64,000 nucleotides of DNA from Escherichia sp. ESNIH1 (lineage in GTDB: Bacteria; Pseudomonadota; Gammaproteobacteria; Enterobacterales; Enterobacteriaceae), in contig PQKR01000004.1 of NCBI GenBank assembly GCA_002918705.1, forward strand, positions 124,001-188,000. Reading direction: 5' to 3'. Under the pieces are notes generated by a model, which was given only the letters and a program-made list of their open reading frames with translations, had not been told where the DNA came from and did no database searches. The position numbers and the translations under genes were made by a program. Positions 50,732 through 58,664 of the stretch are shown here, in pieces. Numbering within the stretch: position 1 is the stretch's first letter; every line of letters begins with the position of its first letter.

Positions 50732-51601
50732 ATGCAGACGGCAATACAGTCACTGGGGAACTTCCTGCGGGCGCGACGGTTGCGCCTCGATCCCGCCGCG
50801 TTTGGATTTATCGCGGGCAGACGGCGCACGCCTGGCTTGCGTCGTGAAGAGGTGGCGCAACTCGCCAATATTAGCCCCACCTGGTACACCTGGCTCGAAC
50901 AGGGGCGCGGCGGTGCGCCATCACGAGAGGTGCTTAACCGCATCGCCAGCGGGCTGCGCCTGACATCTACTGAACGCGAACACCTGTTTATTCTGGCTTT
51001 TGGTCATCCGCCCGAGGCGCAATTCACCATTTCTGCCGATGTCACGCCGCGCCTACAGCGGGTTTTGGATGCGTTTATTATCCCGGCGATTATCAAAACC
51101 GTGACCTGGGATGTGATTGCATGGAACCGCGCCGCTGCCTGTGTGTTAACCGACTACGCGCGGCTGCCGCTGACGGAGCGTAACGTTATGCGCCGTATGT
51201 TCACCGATCCCGAGGTTCGTCGCGCACAGGGTGACTGGCAGGCAATGGCGCGACTGGTGGTCAACGCGTTTCGCGCCGATGTGGCACGGGCGGGTAGTTC
51301 CGTGGAGACCGATAATCTGGTCGCCGAGCTTTCGCAACGGAGCCCGGAGTTTGACGCCTGGTGGCGCGATAACGATGTCACCAGCCACGGCGAGGGGGCA
51401 AAACGCATTTATCACCCGCAGGCTGGGGCGATAGATCTCGAGTTCTCAACATTTTTGGTAGATGGTCGACCGGATCTGAATATGATCGTTTTTAATCCGG
51501 CGAATGAAGCGAGTCGCCGTAAAATTGATGAGCAGGTTAAACAATCCCTGTTTAACGGCGGCGAATCAGACCGCCATAATGCCGCGTCTACAGCAGGATA
51601 G
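50732..51601 (+). CDS. XRE regulator with MmyB-like ligand-binding domain
   Basis: A 289-residue regulator. An N-terminal helix-turn-helix (GLRREEVAQLANISPTWYTW) is followed by the MmyB-like domain (about residues 100-270) with WDVIAWNRAAACVLTDYARL and SPEFDAWWRDNDV. This pairing is frequent next to SDR genes, where the C-terminal domain is thought to bind a fatty-acid-like ligand. It is divergent from the epimerase gene and overlaps the convergent TetR gene by 14 bases. Confidence 0.86.
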   Translation: MQTAIQSLGNFLRARRLRLDPAAFGFIAGRRRTPGLRREEVAQLANISPTWYTWLEQGRGGAPSREVLNRIASGLRLTSTEREHLFILAFGHPPEAQFTISADVTPRLQRVLDAFIIPAIIKTVTWDVIAWNRAAACVLTDYARLPLTERNVMRRMFTDPEVRRAQGDWQAMARLVVNAFRADVARAGSSVETDNLVAELSQRSPEFDAWWRDNDVTSHGEGAKRIYHPQAGAIDLEFSTFLVDGRPDLNMIVFNPANEASRRKIDEQVKQSLFNGGESDRHNAASTAG

Positions 51602-52130
51602 CATCTGCAATCACGCTGAAAAGCCGATCGGCTCGAGGGGCATGAGAAGGCTGTTCCCGAAGCCAGGCCAGGGCAGCAATCAGATCAAACAGTTCTGGCC
51701 CATCAAGATCGGGTCGCGCTTTGCCATCGTCCTGAGCGCGGGCAAGGAGCAACGCTCCGGCGGCGCGTAGCGTGATACACGAGGTGTGGAGCGCAGAATC
51801 AGGATCTTCGATGGCGCTCATCATCGGCGTAATAATGCCGCGATGCGCATAGGTGAACGCAATGGTCTCCTGTAACCACAGCATCAAGGCTTCAGCGGGA
51901 TCGGTTGAAGCCTGAAGTTCTTTGGCTCTGGCCGTTAGCGTATCGAAACTTGAACGCAACAGAACGTCAAGCAACGCTTCCCGGTTCGGAAAGTGACGAT
52001 ACAGCGTACCCAATCCCACTCCGGCTCTACGGGCAATATCGCGCAATGACGCATCGGCGCCTTGCTCGATGAAGACGTCGCGCGCAACGGTAAGCAGGTG
52101 CTCGTAGTTTTTTCTGGCATCGGCTCGCAT
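51588..52130 (-). CDS. TetR-family regulator of the MDR oxidoreductase
   Basis: A 180-residue TetR repressor: helix-turn-helix in LRDIARRAGVGLGTLYRHFP and a ligand-binding C-terminal half. The start at 52130 is fixed by a strong AAGGAGG site; an ATG at 52163 would add 11 residues and lies in the operator. It is divergent from the MDR gene across two copies of a palindromic operator, so it almost certainly represses both. The ligand is unknown. Confidence 0.88.
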   Translation of the reverse strand: MRADARKNYEHLLTVARDVFIEQGADASLRDIARRAGVGLGTLYRHFPNREALLDVLLRSSFDTLTARAKELQASTDPAEALMLWLQETIAFTYAHRGIITPMMSAIEDPDSALHTSCITLRAAGALLLARAQDDGKARPDLDGPELFDLIAALAWLREQPSHAPRADRLFSVIADAILL

Positions 52131-52148
52131 AAGGCCTCCTTGACAAAC

Positions 52149-52182
52149 GGAGCAGTGCTCCATATATTCGGAACAGTGCTCC
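52149..52182. promoter_or_regulatory. Tandem TetR operators
   Basis: GGAGCAGTGCTCC (52149-52161) is a perfect palindrome about a central base. GGAACAGTGCTCC (52170-52182) is the same site with one change. Their centres are 21 bases apart, two helical turns, between the divergent TetR and MDR genes. Confidence 0.85.
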
Positions 52183-52218
52183 GTTAAAGATAACGCATTT
52201 CTGTTCGAGGAGAAAGCT

Positions 52219-53241
52219 GTGTCGATTAAAGTGATGAAGGCAGTTCAACAGTACGCCTTTGGCGGGCCTGAGGTGCTTCGCTACGAAGACGCCCCTATGC
52301 CAGACATTCTGCCTGGTGAGGTGCTTGTCCGAGTGCATGCGGTTGGCGTCAATCCACCTGACTGGTATCTGCGTGATGGCTACAGGATGCTGCCGCCAGA
52401 ATGGCAACCAAAAGTCTCTTTTCCGGTGATCCTGGGAACGGATATTTCGGGCGTTATTGTCGCGGTGGGCGCTAGTGTCAGGGATTTCGCGATTGGGGAT
52501 GACGTGTACGCGATGGTACGCTTTCCCGAGGGAGCTGCTGGCGGTAGCCGGGCCTATGCCGAATATGTCAGCGTTGCAGCAACGGAGGTCGCGCATAAGC
52601 CCCGCCGCCTGGATCATCTTCATGCTGCCGCCGCGCCGATGTCGCTGTTGACCGCATGGCAATTTTTGATTGAACAAGGACATGATGTAGAGAACCCCCT
52701 TCAGGCGAACCGGCATGAACCGGTGCCGCTGGCGGGGAAAACCGTGCTGATCAACGGCGCGGCGGGCGGGGTCGGCCATTTCGCCGTGCAGCTGGCGAAA
52801 TGGCAGGGGGCGCACGTCATTGCGGTGGCCTCCGGCAAGCATGAGGCGTTCCTGCATAGCCTCGGCGCTGATGAGTTCATTGACTACACGACGCACGCGG
52901 CTGAGGAGGAGGTACGCAATGTCGATCTGGTTATTGATGCCGTTGGCGGTCCCGCCACGGGCCGTTTCTTACGCACTCTCAGGCCGGGTGGCGCGCTGTT
53001 TCCCATATTCCCCCTGGGTTTTTCCGGCGCGGAAGAGGCCAGCAAGCTGGGTGTGATTGTCTCGGCAACCCAGGTGCGATCAAGCGGGGCGCAACTCGCG
53101 CAGCTTGCCGACCTGCTTGATAAGGGGGTGGTTCAGGTCGTCATTGACAGTACCTTCCCACTGGCGGAGGCGCGACAGGCCCATGAGCGAGCGGCCCGCG
53201 GGCATATTCGTGGAAAAATCGTGCTGTCGGCGATCGCTTAG
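52219..53241 (+). CDS. NADP-dependent quinone-oxidoreductase-like MDR protein
   Basis: A 340-residue medium-chain reductase without zinc-site cysteines. The GroES-like N-terminal part (PGEVLVRVHAVGVNPPDWYL, GTDISGVIVAVG) is followed by a Rossmann domain with INGAAGGVGHFAVQLAKWQG near residue 178. Such enzymes reduce quinones or unsaturated carbonyls with NADPH. It is preceded by TetR operators and a GAGGAG site. It is likely derepressed by an electrophilic compound sensed by the neighbouring TetR. The substrate is inferred only at class level. Confidence 0.87.
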   Translation: MSIKVMKAVQQYAFGGPEVLRYEDAPMPDILPGEVLVRVHAVGVNPPDWYLRDGYRMLPPEWQPKVSFPVILGTDISGVIVAVGASVRDFAIGDDVYAMVRFPEGAAGGSRAYAEYVSVAATEVAHKPRRLDHLHAAAAPMSLLTAWQFLIEQGHDVENPLQANRHEPVPLAGKTVLINGAAGGVGHFAVQLAKWQGAHVIAVASGKHEAFLHSLGADEFIDYTTHAAEEEVRNVDLVIDAVGGPATGRFLRTLRPGGALFPIFPLGFSGAEEASKLGVIVSATQVRSSGAQLAQLADLLDKGVVQVVIDSTFPLAEARQAHERAARGHIRGKIVLSAIA

Positions 53242-53298
53242 CGCTGAACCAGCAGAATCAATAATAGCGTGGGCTGGCGCAGCTTAAGCGCCAGCGCC

Positions 53299-54135
53299 TT
53301 ACAGCGTTTTATCGGCGTTGTAGGCCTGTAACTCTTTAGCATCATGACTGCAAAAAAAGGTGATCTCTTGATGATAGCGGCCAAACAGCTCGCGTAATTG
53401 CTGTTGCGTACGGTGTCTGGTGCCATTATCCATCGCCATCATCCACTGGTAAAAACGCAGGCCGGGCGTGCAGTGAGGTTTTTGCCGGTCCATTTCGCCC
53501 CGGTAGAACCAGGCGTCACCGCCATGCAGTAACCATCCGTTTGGCTGGCTTACTGCAATACCCGCATGCCCCTGGGTATGACCTGCCAGCGGTACCAGCA
53601 GGATGTCCGGCGGCAGCCCTTGCAGCGCCGTGACTGCCTCGAAGCCGTACCATTTTTCTCCCTGGGGTTTGTAACCTGTCCAGCCAGAGATGCCGCTCCA
53701 CTGGCCAGGCCGATAGCGCTCGCGAGCAAGCCAGCTGTGCCGCTGCTGTGCGGTATCGATTTCTGTTTGCAAAAGATGTATGCGCGCACCCGGAAAGTCA
53801 GTCAGCCCACCCGCATGGTCAAAATCAAGATGGGTAAGAATGATATGCCTGACATCTTCTGCCCTGAACCCCAGCGCCTCTATACGTGAACGCGCCGTCA
53901 ACGCTTCCCGTCTTTGAATATTATTCATCACGCGGAAAAAGCCCGACAGCCGTTTTTCTGGCTGACGGACATCCTCCCGGCCAAACCCTGTATCGACCAG
54001 TACCAACCCATCCCGGTCAGTTTCTATAAGCAGACAGTGGCATACCAGATGGGCAAAGATACCTTTACTGAAACCATCGAATAATGCGCCGCCTACCGGG
54101 CACATACACCCACAGTTAAGATGATGAACTTTCAT
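53299..54135 (-). CDS. Metallo-beta-lactamase-fold hydrolase, lactonase-like
   Basis: A 278-residue hydrolase with the HxxxDH motif in LTHLDFDHAGGL near residue 103, a downstream histidine in LAGHTQGHAG and an aspartate in LHGGDAWF. The N-terminal LNCGCMCPVGG and the overall length resemble AttM/AiiB-type N-acylhomoserine lactonases, but other substrates are equally possible. It is divergent from the HbpS-like gene across 186 bases that carry a 16-base palindrome. No signal peptide is visible. Confidence 0.82.
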   Translation of the reverse strand: MKVHHLNCGCMCPVGGALFDGFSKGIFAHLVCHCLLIETDRDGLVLVDTGFGREDVRQPEKRLSGFFRVMNNIQRREALTARSRIEALGFRAEDVRHIILTHLDFDHAGGLTDFPGARIHLLQTEIDTAQQRHSWLARERYRPGQWSGISGWTGYKPQGEKWYGFEAVTALQGLPPDILLVPLAGHTQGHAGIAVSQPNGWLLHGGDAWFYRGEMDRQKPHCTPGLRFYQWMMAMDNGTRHRTQQQLRELFGRYHQEITFFCSHDAKELQAYNADKTL

Positions 54136-54236
54136 ATTTTCCTCTCGCTTATGTGTGATGGCCTACTTAATCATGTTAGGACAAACATCCCTTTCTGCGC
54201 GAAGTATTGGAATAGTGAGCGTCTGTTCAGCGCCAG

Positions 54237-54252
54237 ATGACAATATTGTCAT
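54237..54252. promoter_or_regulatory. Perfect 16-base palindrome, candidate operator
   Basis: ATGACAATATTGTCAT is a perfect palindrome in the divergent promoter region between the lactonase-like gene and the HbpS-like gene. It looks like a repressor site of the TetR or MarR kind. No regulator gene lies directly beside it. Confidence 0.6.
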
Positions 54253-54321
54253 GCGCCTGTCAGGTAATCGGGACAGCCGGGCGGGTATAACAGCAGGGTA
54301 ATTAACTCAGGAGAATTAAAG

Positions 54322-54825
54322 ATGAAAAAGCCGATCGCTGCGTTGTCCCTCACCATGCTGCTTGCTGCACCAGGCATGGCCCTCTCTGCCCAGCCAGCAG
54401 CTGTCTATGACATGACGCAGGAGCTTGGCAGTAAGCTGGTCACGGAGGCACTCTCTGTCTGTCATGGTATGCATCGTCAGGGTGTGGTGGCGGTAGTGGA
54501 TCGTGGTGGAAACCTGGTTGCGCTGATGCGGGATGATAACGTAGGGCCGCATAATACGCAGGCGGCATGGCGTAAGGCTTTCACCGCGCTATCGACGAAA
54601 ACACCAACTAAACAGTTAGCCATTAAGGCTCAATCATCGCCGGACTCCGTTAACCTTAATACCGTTAATGAATTATTGCTCCTTGGCGGCGGCGTACCGG
54701 TTAACTATCGCGGCCAGGTGATTGGTGCCGTTGGCATGGCGGGAACCGGTGGCGCTGAGTCTGACGATCGGTGTGGTGCCGAAGCCATCAACAAGGTATT
54801 TGGGGAAAACCAGCAACAGCGATAA
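54322..54825 (+). CDS. Secreted GlcG/HbpS-family protein
   Basis: A 167-residue protein with a signal peptide (MKKPIAALSLTMLLAAPGMA) and the DUF336 fold: VVAVVDRGGNLVALMRDDNV, AWRKAFTALS and the closing GQVIGAVGMAGTGG. Relatives include haem-binding HbpS of Streptomyces and GlcG. It is probably periplasmic. An AGGAG site precedes the ATG. It is divergent from the lactonase-like gene. Haem binding is possible but not shown. Confidence 0.83.
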   Translation: MKKPIAALSLTMLLAAPGMALSAQPAAVYDMTQELGSKLVTEALSVCHGMHRQGVVAVVDRGGNLVALMRDDNVGPHNTQAAWRKAFTALSTKTPTKQLAIKAQSSPDSVNLNTVNELLLLGGGVPVNYRGQVIGAVGMAGTGGAESDDRCGAEAINKVFGENQQQR

Positions 54826-54882
54826 AAAAGGGCTCCGGCGGGCGTATGACCCGCTCGCCGGTGATTGATCCAGACGTAACTT

Positions 54883-55890
54883 TTATGACGACGAAAGCGC
54901 CACCACCTGTCCGCCTTCCTGTGCCAGATGCGCTAAGTAGCGCGATGCATCCAGAATCTGCCAGGGGAAATATAGACCGGGTGTAACCGGTGGTTTGCCA
55001 TCCAGTCCGATCAGCCGTTCAAGGAGTAAGGCTATCCCCATTCCTGTCAACGGTGCCGCGCCGCCCGGATGCACTACCGCGTGTCGCGTGTGAAGCGCCT
55101 GCCCGGCGTGGTCCCGACCAGAGATATCCAGCACGATCTCCGTTGATAATGTCCCACCTTTACGGCGGCTCGAACTGACGCCCTGACCCAGGTCGAACTG
55201 AACGCTGCGTGCGCCGGTAGAGGCAGCCAGACCCGTTACGTCGATTGAGGAAAAGCCGGTGGCGTTGATTTCAGTGCCGTCCAGCGCGGAGAAAGTGGCT
55301 TTGGCATCCTCGCCCTCCCGCCAGAGCCAGATGCCATCCCGGAGCGTGAGCGCTGCAGGCAGCAGGTGGTTGAGGTGCTCAAAATCAGCGGCCACCGCCG
55401 GGCCGCCGGTATCCTGCTCATCAACCAGAGCGCCAATGCGAATTTCTTCTACCTGGCTGAATGATGTCGCCAGCTGGCGCGCAGGCACCGTGGTAGCGCC
55501 CACCAGCCACTCATAGCCCAGCACGATCGCCGAGGCGGCCGGTGCATTCATAAAGCTGGCGATTTCCGGGGCGATCTCGAAGATCCCCGACGAGATACTC
55601 AGATGCGGTACGCCGCGCGACTGGGCAAAGCGGAGGCTGGCGAGTGTGTGATCCTTATAAAGAACAACCACCGCGCTGACCTTTTGCTCGCCTAGTCCCA
55701 GATCGGCAGAGGCGGTATCGATTTCGACGCCTTGCGCATCACCCATTTCTGCCGCAGCGCTCTGCGCCCGGGCAAGGTCGCGACCCCCTATGAGCAGCGG
55801 GACATCAGGATAAATAGCATGGATCGCCCGAGCGGTCTGGTGGCCAATTGCTCCAGAACCGCCCATTAACAGGATGGGATCGAATGACAT
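54883..55890 (-). CDS. Saccharopine-dehydrogenase-like NAD(P)-binding protein
   Basis: A 335-residue protein with an N-terminal Rossmann motif LLMGGSGAIGHQTARAI and IGGRDLARAQ, typical of saccharopine-dehydrogenase-like reductases. The rest is not clearly assignable. It follows the RidA gene by 28 bases on the same strand and is probably co-transcribed with it under the divergent TetR. The reaction is unknown; the RidA partner hints at imine or enamine intermediates. Confidence 0.75.
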   Translation of the reverse strand: MSFDPILLMGGSGAIGHQTARAIHAIYPDVPLLIGGRDLARAQSAAAEMGDAQGVEIDTASADLGLGEQKVSAVVVLYKDHTLASLRFAQSRGVPHLSISSGIFEIAPEIASFMNAPAASAIVLGYEWLVGATTVPARQLATSFSQVEEIRIGALVDEQDTGGPAVAADFEHLNHLLPAALTLRDGIWLWREGEDAKATFSALDGTEINATGFSSIDVTGLAASTGARSVQFDLGQGVSSSRRKGGTLSTEIVLDISGRDHAGQALHTRHAVVHPGGAAPLTGMGIALLLERLIGLDGKPPVTPGLYFPWQILDASRYLAHLAQEGGQVVALSSS

Positions 55891-55918
55891 AAGCGTGTCT
55901 CCTCGGTAACGTGAGAAA

Positions 55919-56317
55919 CTACGAACGGTCAGGGATGCGGGCTATTACCTTGATCTCGAAGTCAAATCCTGCGAGCCAGGTAACGCCAACGGCTGTCCAG
56001 TTTGGATAGGGGGGATGCGGGAAGATAGCCTGTTTCACCTCCATGATCGTGGGAAACTGATTTTGCGGGTCGGTATGGAAGGTGGTGACATCTATCAGGT
56101 CTTCAAATGTGCAACCCGCCGCTGCCAGCGTCGCTTTCAGGTTATCAAACGCCAGCTGCACCTGAGCGGCAAAATCCGGCTCCGGGGTGCCATCGGCGCG
56201 GCTTCCGACCTGACCGGACACAAACAGCAAATCGCCAGAACGGATCGCGGCAGAATAGCCGTGCTCCTCATAGAGCGCATGGCGGCTGGCGGGGAAAATC
56301 GGTTCGCGCTGAATCAT
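55919..56317 (-). CDS. RidA/YjgF-family protein
   Basis: A 132-residue RidA-family member: RSGDLLFVSGQVGSRADGTP, the PEPDFAAQVQLAFDNLKATL helix, DLIDVTTFHTD and NWTAVGVTWLAG. The catalytic arginine of true RidA enamine deaminases lies near residue 105; here the same region reads PNWTAVGV without an arginine, so it is more likely one of the Rid1-7 subgroups with other activity. The start at 56317 has an AAGGAT site. It is the first gene of the operon with the saccharopine-type gene. Confidence 0.83.
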   Translation of the reverse strand: MIQREPIFPASRHALYEEHGYSAAIRSGDLLFVSGQVGSRADGTPEPDFAAQVQLAFDNLKATLAAAGCTFEDLIDVTTFHTDPQNQFPTIMEVKQAIFPHPPYPNWTAVGVTWLAGFDFEIKVIARIPDRS

Positions 56318-56380
56318 AGGGTATCCTTTACTTTGTTCAAGGTGAAAAACGTAAAGCACAGCACGGATATATCATTTAAT

Positions 56381-56429
56381 ATACGTGGCGTATGTCAAAT
56401 TAATCACACATACGCCGCGTATGTCAAAT
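56381..56429. promoter_or_regulatory. TetR operator pair between RidA operon and TetR gene
   Basis: ATACGTGGCGTAT (56381-56393) and ACATACGCCGCGTATGT (56408-56424) are palindromes sharing the CGTATGTCAAAT direct repeat at 56389 and 56418, 29 bases apart. They lie between the divergent start codons, as expected for TetR autorepression plus operon control. Confidence 0.8.
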
Positions 56430-56444
56430 AGAGGTGGAGAAGGT

Positions 56445-57044
56445 ATGGTTGCCAAACGACGCAGCGAAACGATGGAAGAGAATCGCGCAAAACTGATAGC
56501 GGCCGCGCGAAAAGCCTTTGCTGACAAAGGTTTTGCCGCCTCATCAATGGATGAATTAACCGCCAGCGTTGGGCTTACCCGTGGTGCGCTCTACCACAAT
56601 TTTGGCGATAAAAAGGGGTTACTGGCCGCTGTTGTCGCCCAAATTGATAGTGAAATGGCAGAGCGTGCAAAGGCTGACGCCTCTCATGCCAGCGACGACT
56701 GGGAGAGGCTGCTGGCTGAAGGCGTCGCCTATATCAGAATGGCGCTGGATCCCGAGGTGCGGCGCATCGTGCTGCTTGATGGCCCGGCGTTTCTTGGCGA
56801 TCCCGCCCAGTGGCCTGGGCAGATCAGCTGCCTTGATGCCACCCGCCAGACGGTTGAAAAAATGCGTGAACGCGGCGTTCTTAAAGCCGTAGATGCCGAT
56901 GCCGCTGCGCATATGTTAAACAGCGCGGCGATGAATGCCGCGCTCTGGATAGCGGCCAGCAACGAGCCGGAGAAGGCACTGCCGAAAGTCATTGAGGTAT
57001 TTACGCAGCTGGCGGGTGGCTTACGTAATTCCGATCCGCATTGA
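56445..57044 (+). CDS. TetR-family regulator
   Basis: A 199-residue TetR repressor: MDELTASVGLTRGALYHNFG is the helix-turn-helix, and the C-terminal half (VRRIVLLDGPAFLGDPAQWP) matches the AcrR-type C-terminal domain. The ATG at 56445 has a GGAG site; the longer open frame starts inside the operator. It probably represses itself and the RidA/saccharopine-type operon. The flavoprotein gene downstream may also be under it. Confidence 0.87.
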   Translation: MVAKRRSETMEENRAKLIAAARKAFADKGFAASSMDELTASVGLTRGALYHNFGDKKGLLAAVVAQIDSEMAERAKADASHASDDWERLLAEGVAYIRMALDPEVRRIVLLDGPAFLGDPAQWPGQISCLDATRQTVEKMRERGVLKAVDADAAAHMLNSAAMNAALWIAASNEPEKALPKVIEVFTQLAGGLRNSDPH

Positions 57045-57199
57045 ACTTAGTGAGACACAACCCTGGACAGAGGCTCGCCCGGTGCCAAAGCTGATTATGA
57101 CCAGCTTAACAAACTCCTCAATAAGTCCTCTGCAAACTCTCATGACTCTGGAAGGAACCCACCATAATTAGTAGGGATACATACATCCAGGAGACAATC

Positions 57200-58585
57200 A
57201 TGAACGAGTTACCGAAGAACAATATCGACGAGTTCAAAATGCACTTCCAGGGGAAAGTGATCCTTCCTGACGATGAAGAGTATAACGAGGTGCGCCAGAT
57301 CTGGAACGCCATGATCGACCGCAAACCCGCGATGATAGCCCGCTGCACGTCGGCTGAGGATGTCGTCCAGGCCATCGAATTCGGCCGTAAGCACAATCTC
57401 CTCATTTCGATTCGCGGGGGCGGACACAACATCGCAGGCAATGCGGTGTGCGATGACGGTCTGATGATCGACCTCGCGTTAATGAAGGAAGTGCTGGTGG
57501 ATCTGAATACCCGCAGGGCCAGCGTCGAGCCAGGCTGTACGCTTAATGACGTTGATGAGGCGGCGCAGGTTCATGGGCTTGCCACCCCCCTGGGGATTAA
57601 TTCGACCACGGGGGTGGCCGGCTTGACGCTAGGGGGTGGGTTCGGCTGGCTGAGCCGGAAATACGGTATGACTATAGACAATCTGCTCTCCGTTGAGGTG
57701 GTCACGGCAGATGGCCGCCAATTGCACGCCAGCGAAGCTGAAAATGCAGATCTCTTTTGGGGGCTGCGGGGTGGCGGGGGTAACTTCGGGGTGGTGACGC
57801 GCTTCGAATTTCAGCTCCATCCCGTCGGGCCGGACGTGCTGAGTGGACTCATCGTCTTTCCGTTTGATCAGGCAAAGCAGGTGATCACGCAGTTCGCCCG
57901 ATTTACCGAGACGATGCCGGATGAGCTCAATGTCTGGCTGGTAACCCGCAAGGCGCCTCCACTACCTTTCCTGAGCGCGGACGTTCACGGGAAAGAGATG
58001 GTGGCGCTCGCGCTATGCTATGCGGGCGATCCCAATGAAGGCGAAAGGCTGATCGCGCCGCTGCGCGGGTTCGGCACGGTGCTCGGCGAGCACATTGGCG
58101 TGCAGCCCTACGTTGCGTGGCAGCAGGCATTCGATCCGCTTCTCGCAAAAGGGGCACGCAACTATTGGAAATCGCACAACTTCTCGCAGCTTAATGACGG
58201 CGTTATCGATGCCATCGTCGAATTTGCGGCAAAATTGCCGTCGCCTCACTGTGAAATATTTATCGGGACGATCGGCGGGCAGACGGCCAGCGTAGCGCCC
58301 GAGGCAATGGCCTACTCAAATCGGGATGCCAACTACGTGATGAATGTGCACGGTCGCTGGGAGACCGCGGCCGAAGATGAGCGCTGCATCGCCTGGGCGC
58401 GAGAATTCTTCGCTACATCACAACCCTTTGCCAGCAGCGGGGCCTACATTAACTTCCTTACCCATGATGAGACCGACCGCATCGCCTTCGCCTACGGCAC
58501 GACCTGGAATCGACTGGTAGAGCTGAAGAATAAGTACGACCCGACGAACCTCTTCCGGATGAATCAGAACATCAAGCCGGAATAG
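57200..58585 (+). CDS. FAD-linked oxidase of the berberine-bridge type
   Basis: A 461-residue flavoprotein with an FAD_binding_4 domain (about residues 40-180: ISIRGGGHNIAGNA, TGVAGLTLGGGFGWLSRKYG, LRGGGGNFGVVTRFEF) and a C-terminal BBE domain (NRLVELKNKYDPTNLFRMNQ). The histidine for covalent FAD attachment (GGGHN) is present, while the cysteine used for a second link in bicovalent relatives is missing (LGINSTTGV). No signal peptide is seen. An AGGAG site precedes the ATG. It may oxidise a sugar, alkaloid or other small molecule. Confidence 0.86.
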   Translation: MNELPKNNIDEFKMHFQGKVILPDDEEYNEVRQIWNAMIDRKPAMIARCTSAEDVVQAIEFGRKHNLLISIRGGGHNIAGNAVCDDGLMIDLALMKEVLVDLNTRRASVEPGCTLNDVDEAAQVHGLATPLGINSTTGVAGLTLGGGFGWLSRKYGMTIDNLLSVEVVTADGRQLHASEAENADLFWGLRGGGGNFGVVTRFEFQLHPVGPDVLSGLIVFPFDQAKQVITQFARFTETMPDELNVWLVTRKAPPLPFLSADVHGKEMVALALCYAGDPNEGERLIAPLRGFGTVLGEHIGVQPYVAWQQAFDPLLAKGARNYWKSHNFSQLNDGVIDAIVEFAAKLPSPHCEIFIGTIGGQTASVAPEAMAYSNRDANYVMNVHGRWETAAEDERCIAWAREFFATSQPFASSGAYINFLTHDETDRIAFAYGTTWNRLVELKNKYDPTNLFRMNQNIKPE

Positions 58586-58664
58586 GACACGTATTGCGCC
58601 TGCCAATAGCGTAGAGCAGATGCTAAACGCAGGCGCACTCTGGAGGGGCTTAAGGCGACAGCCA

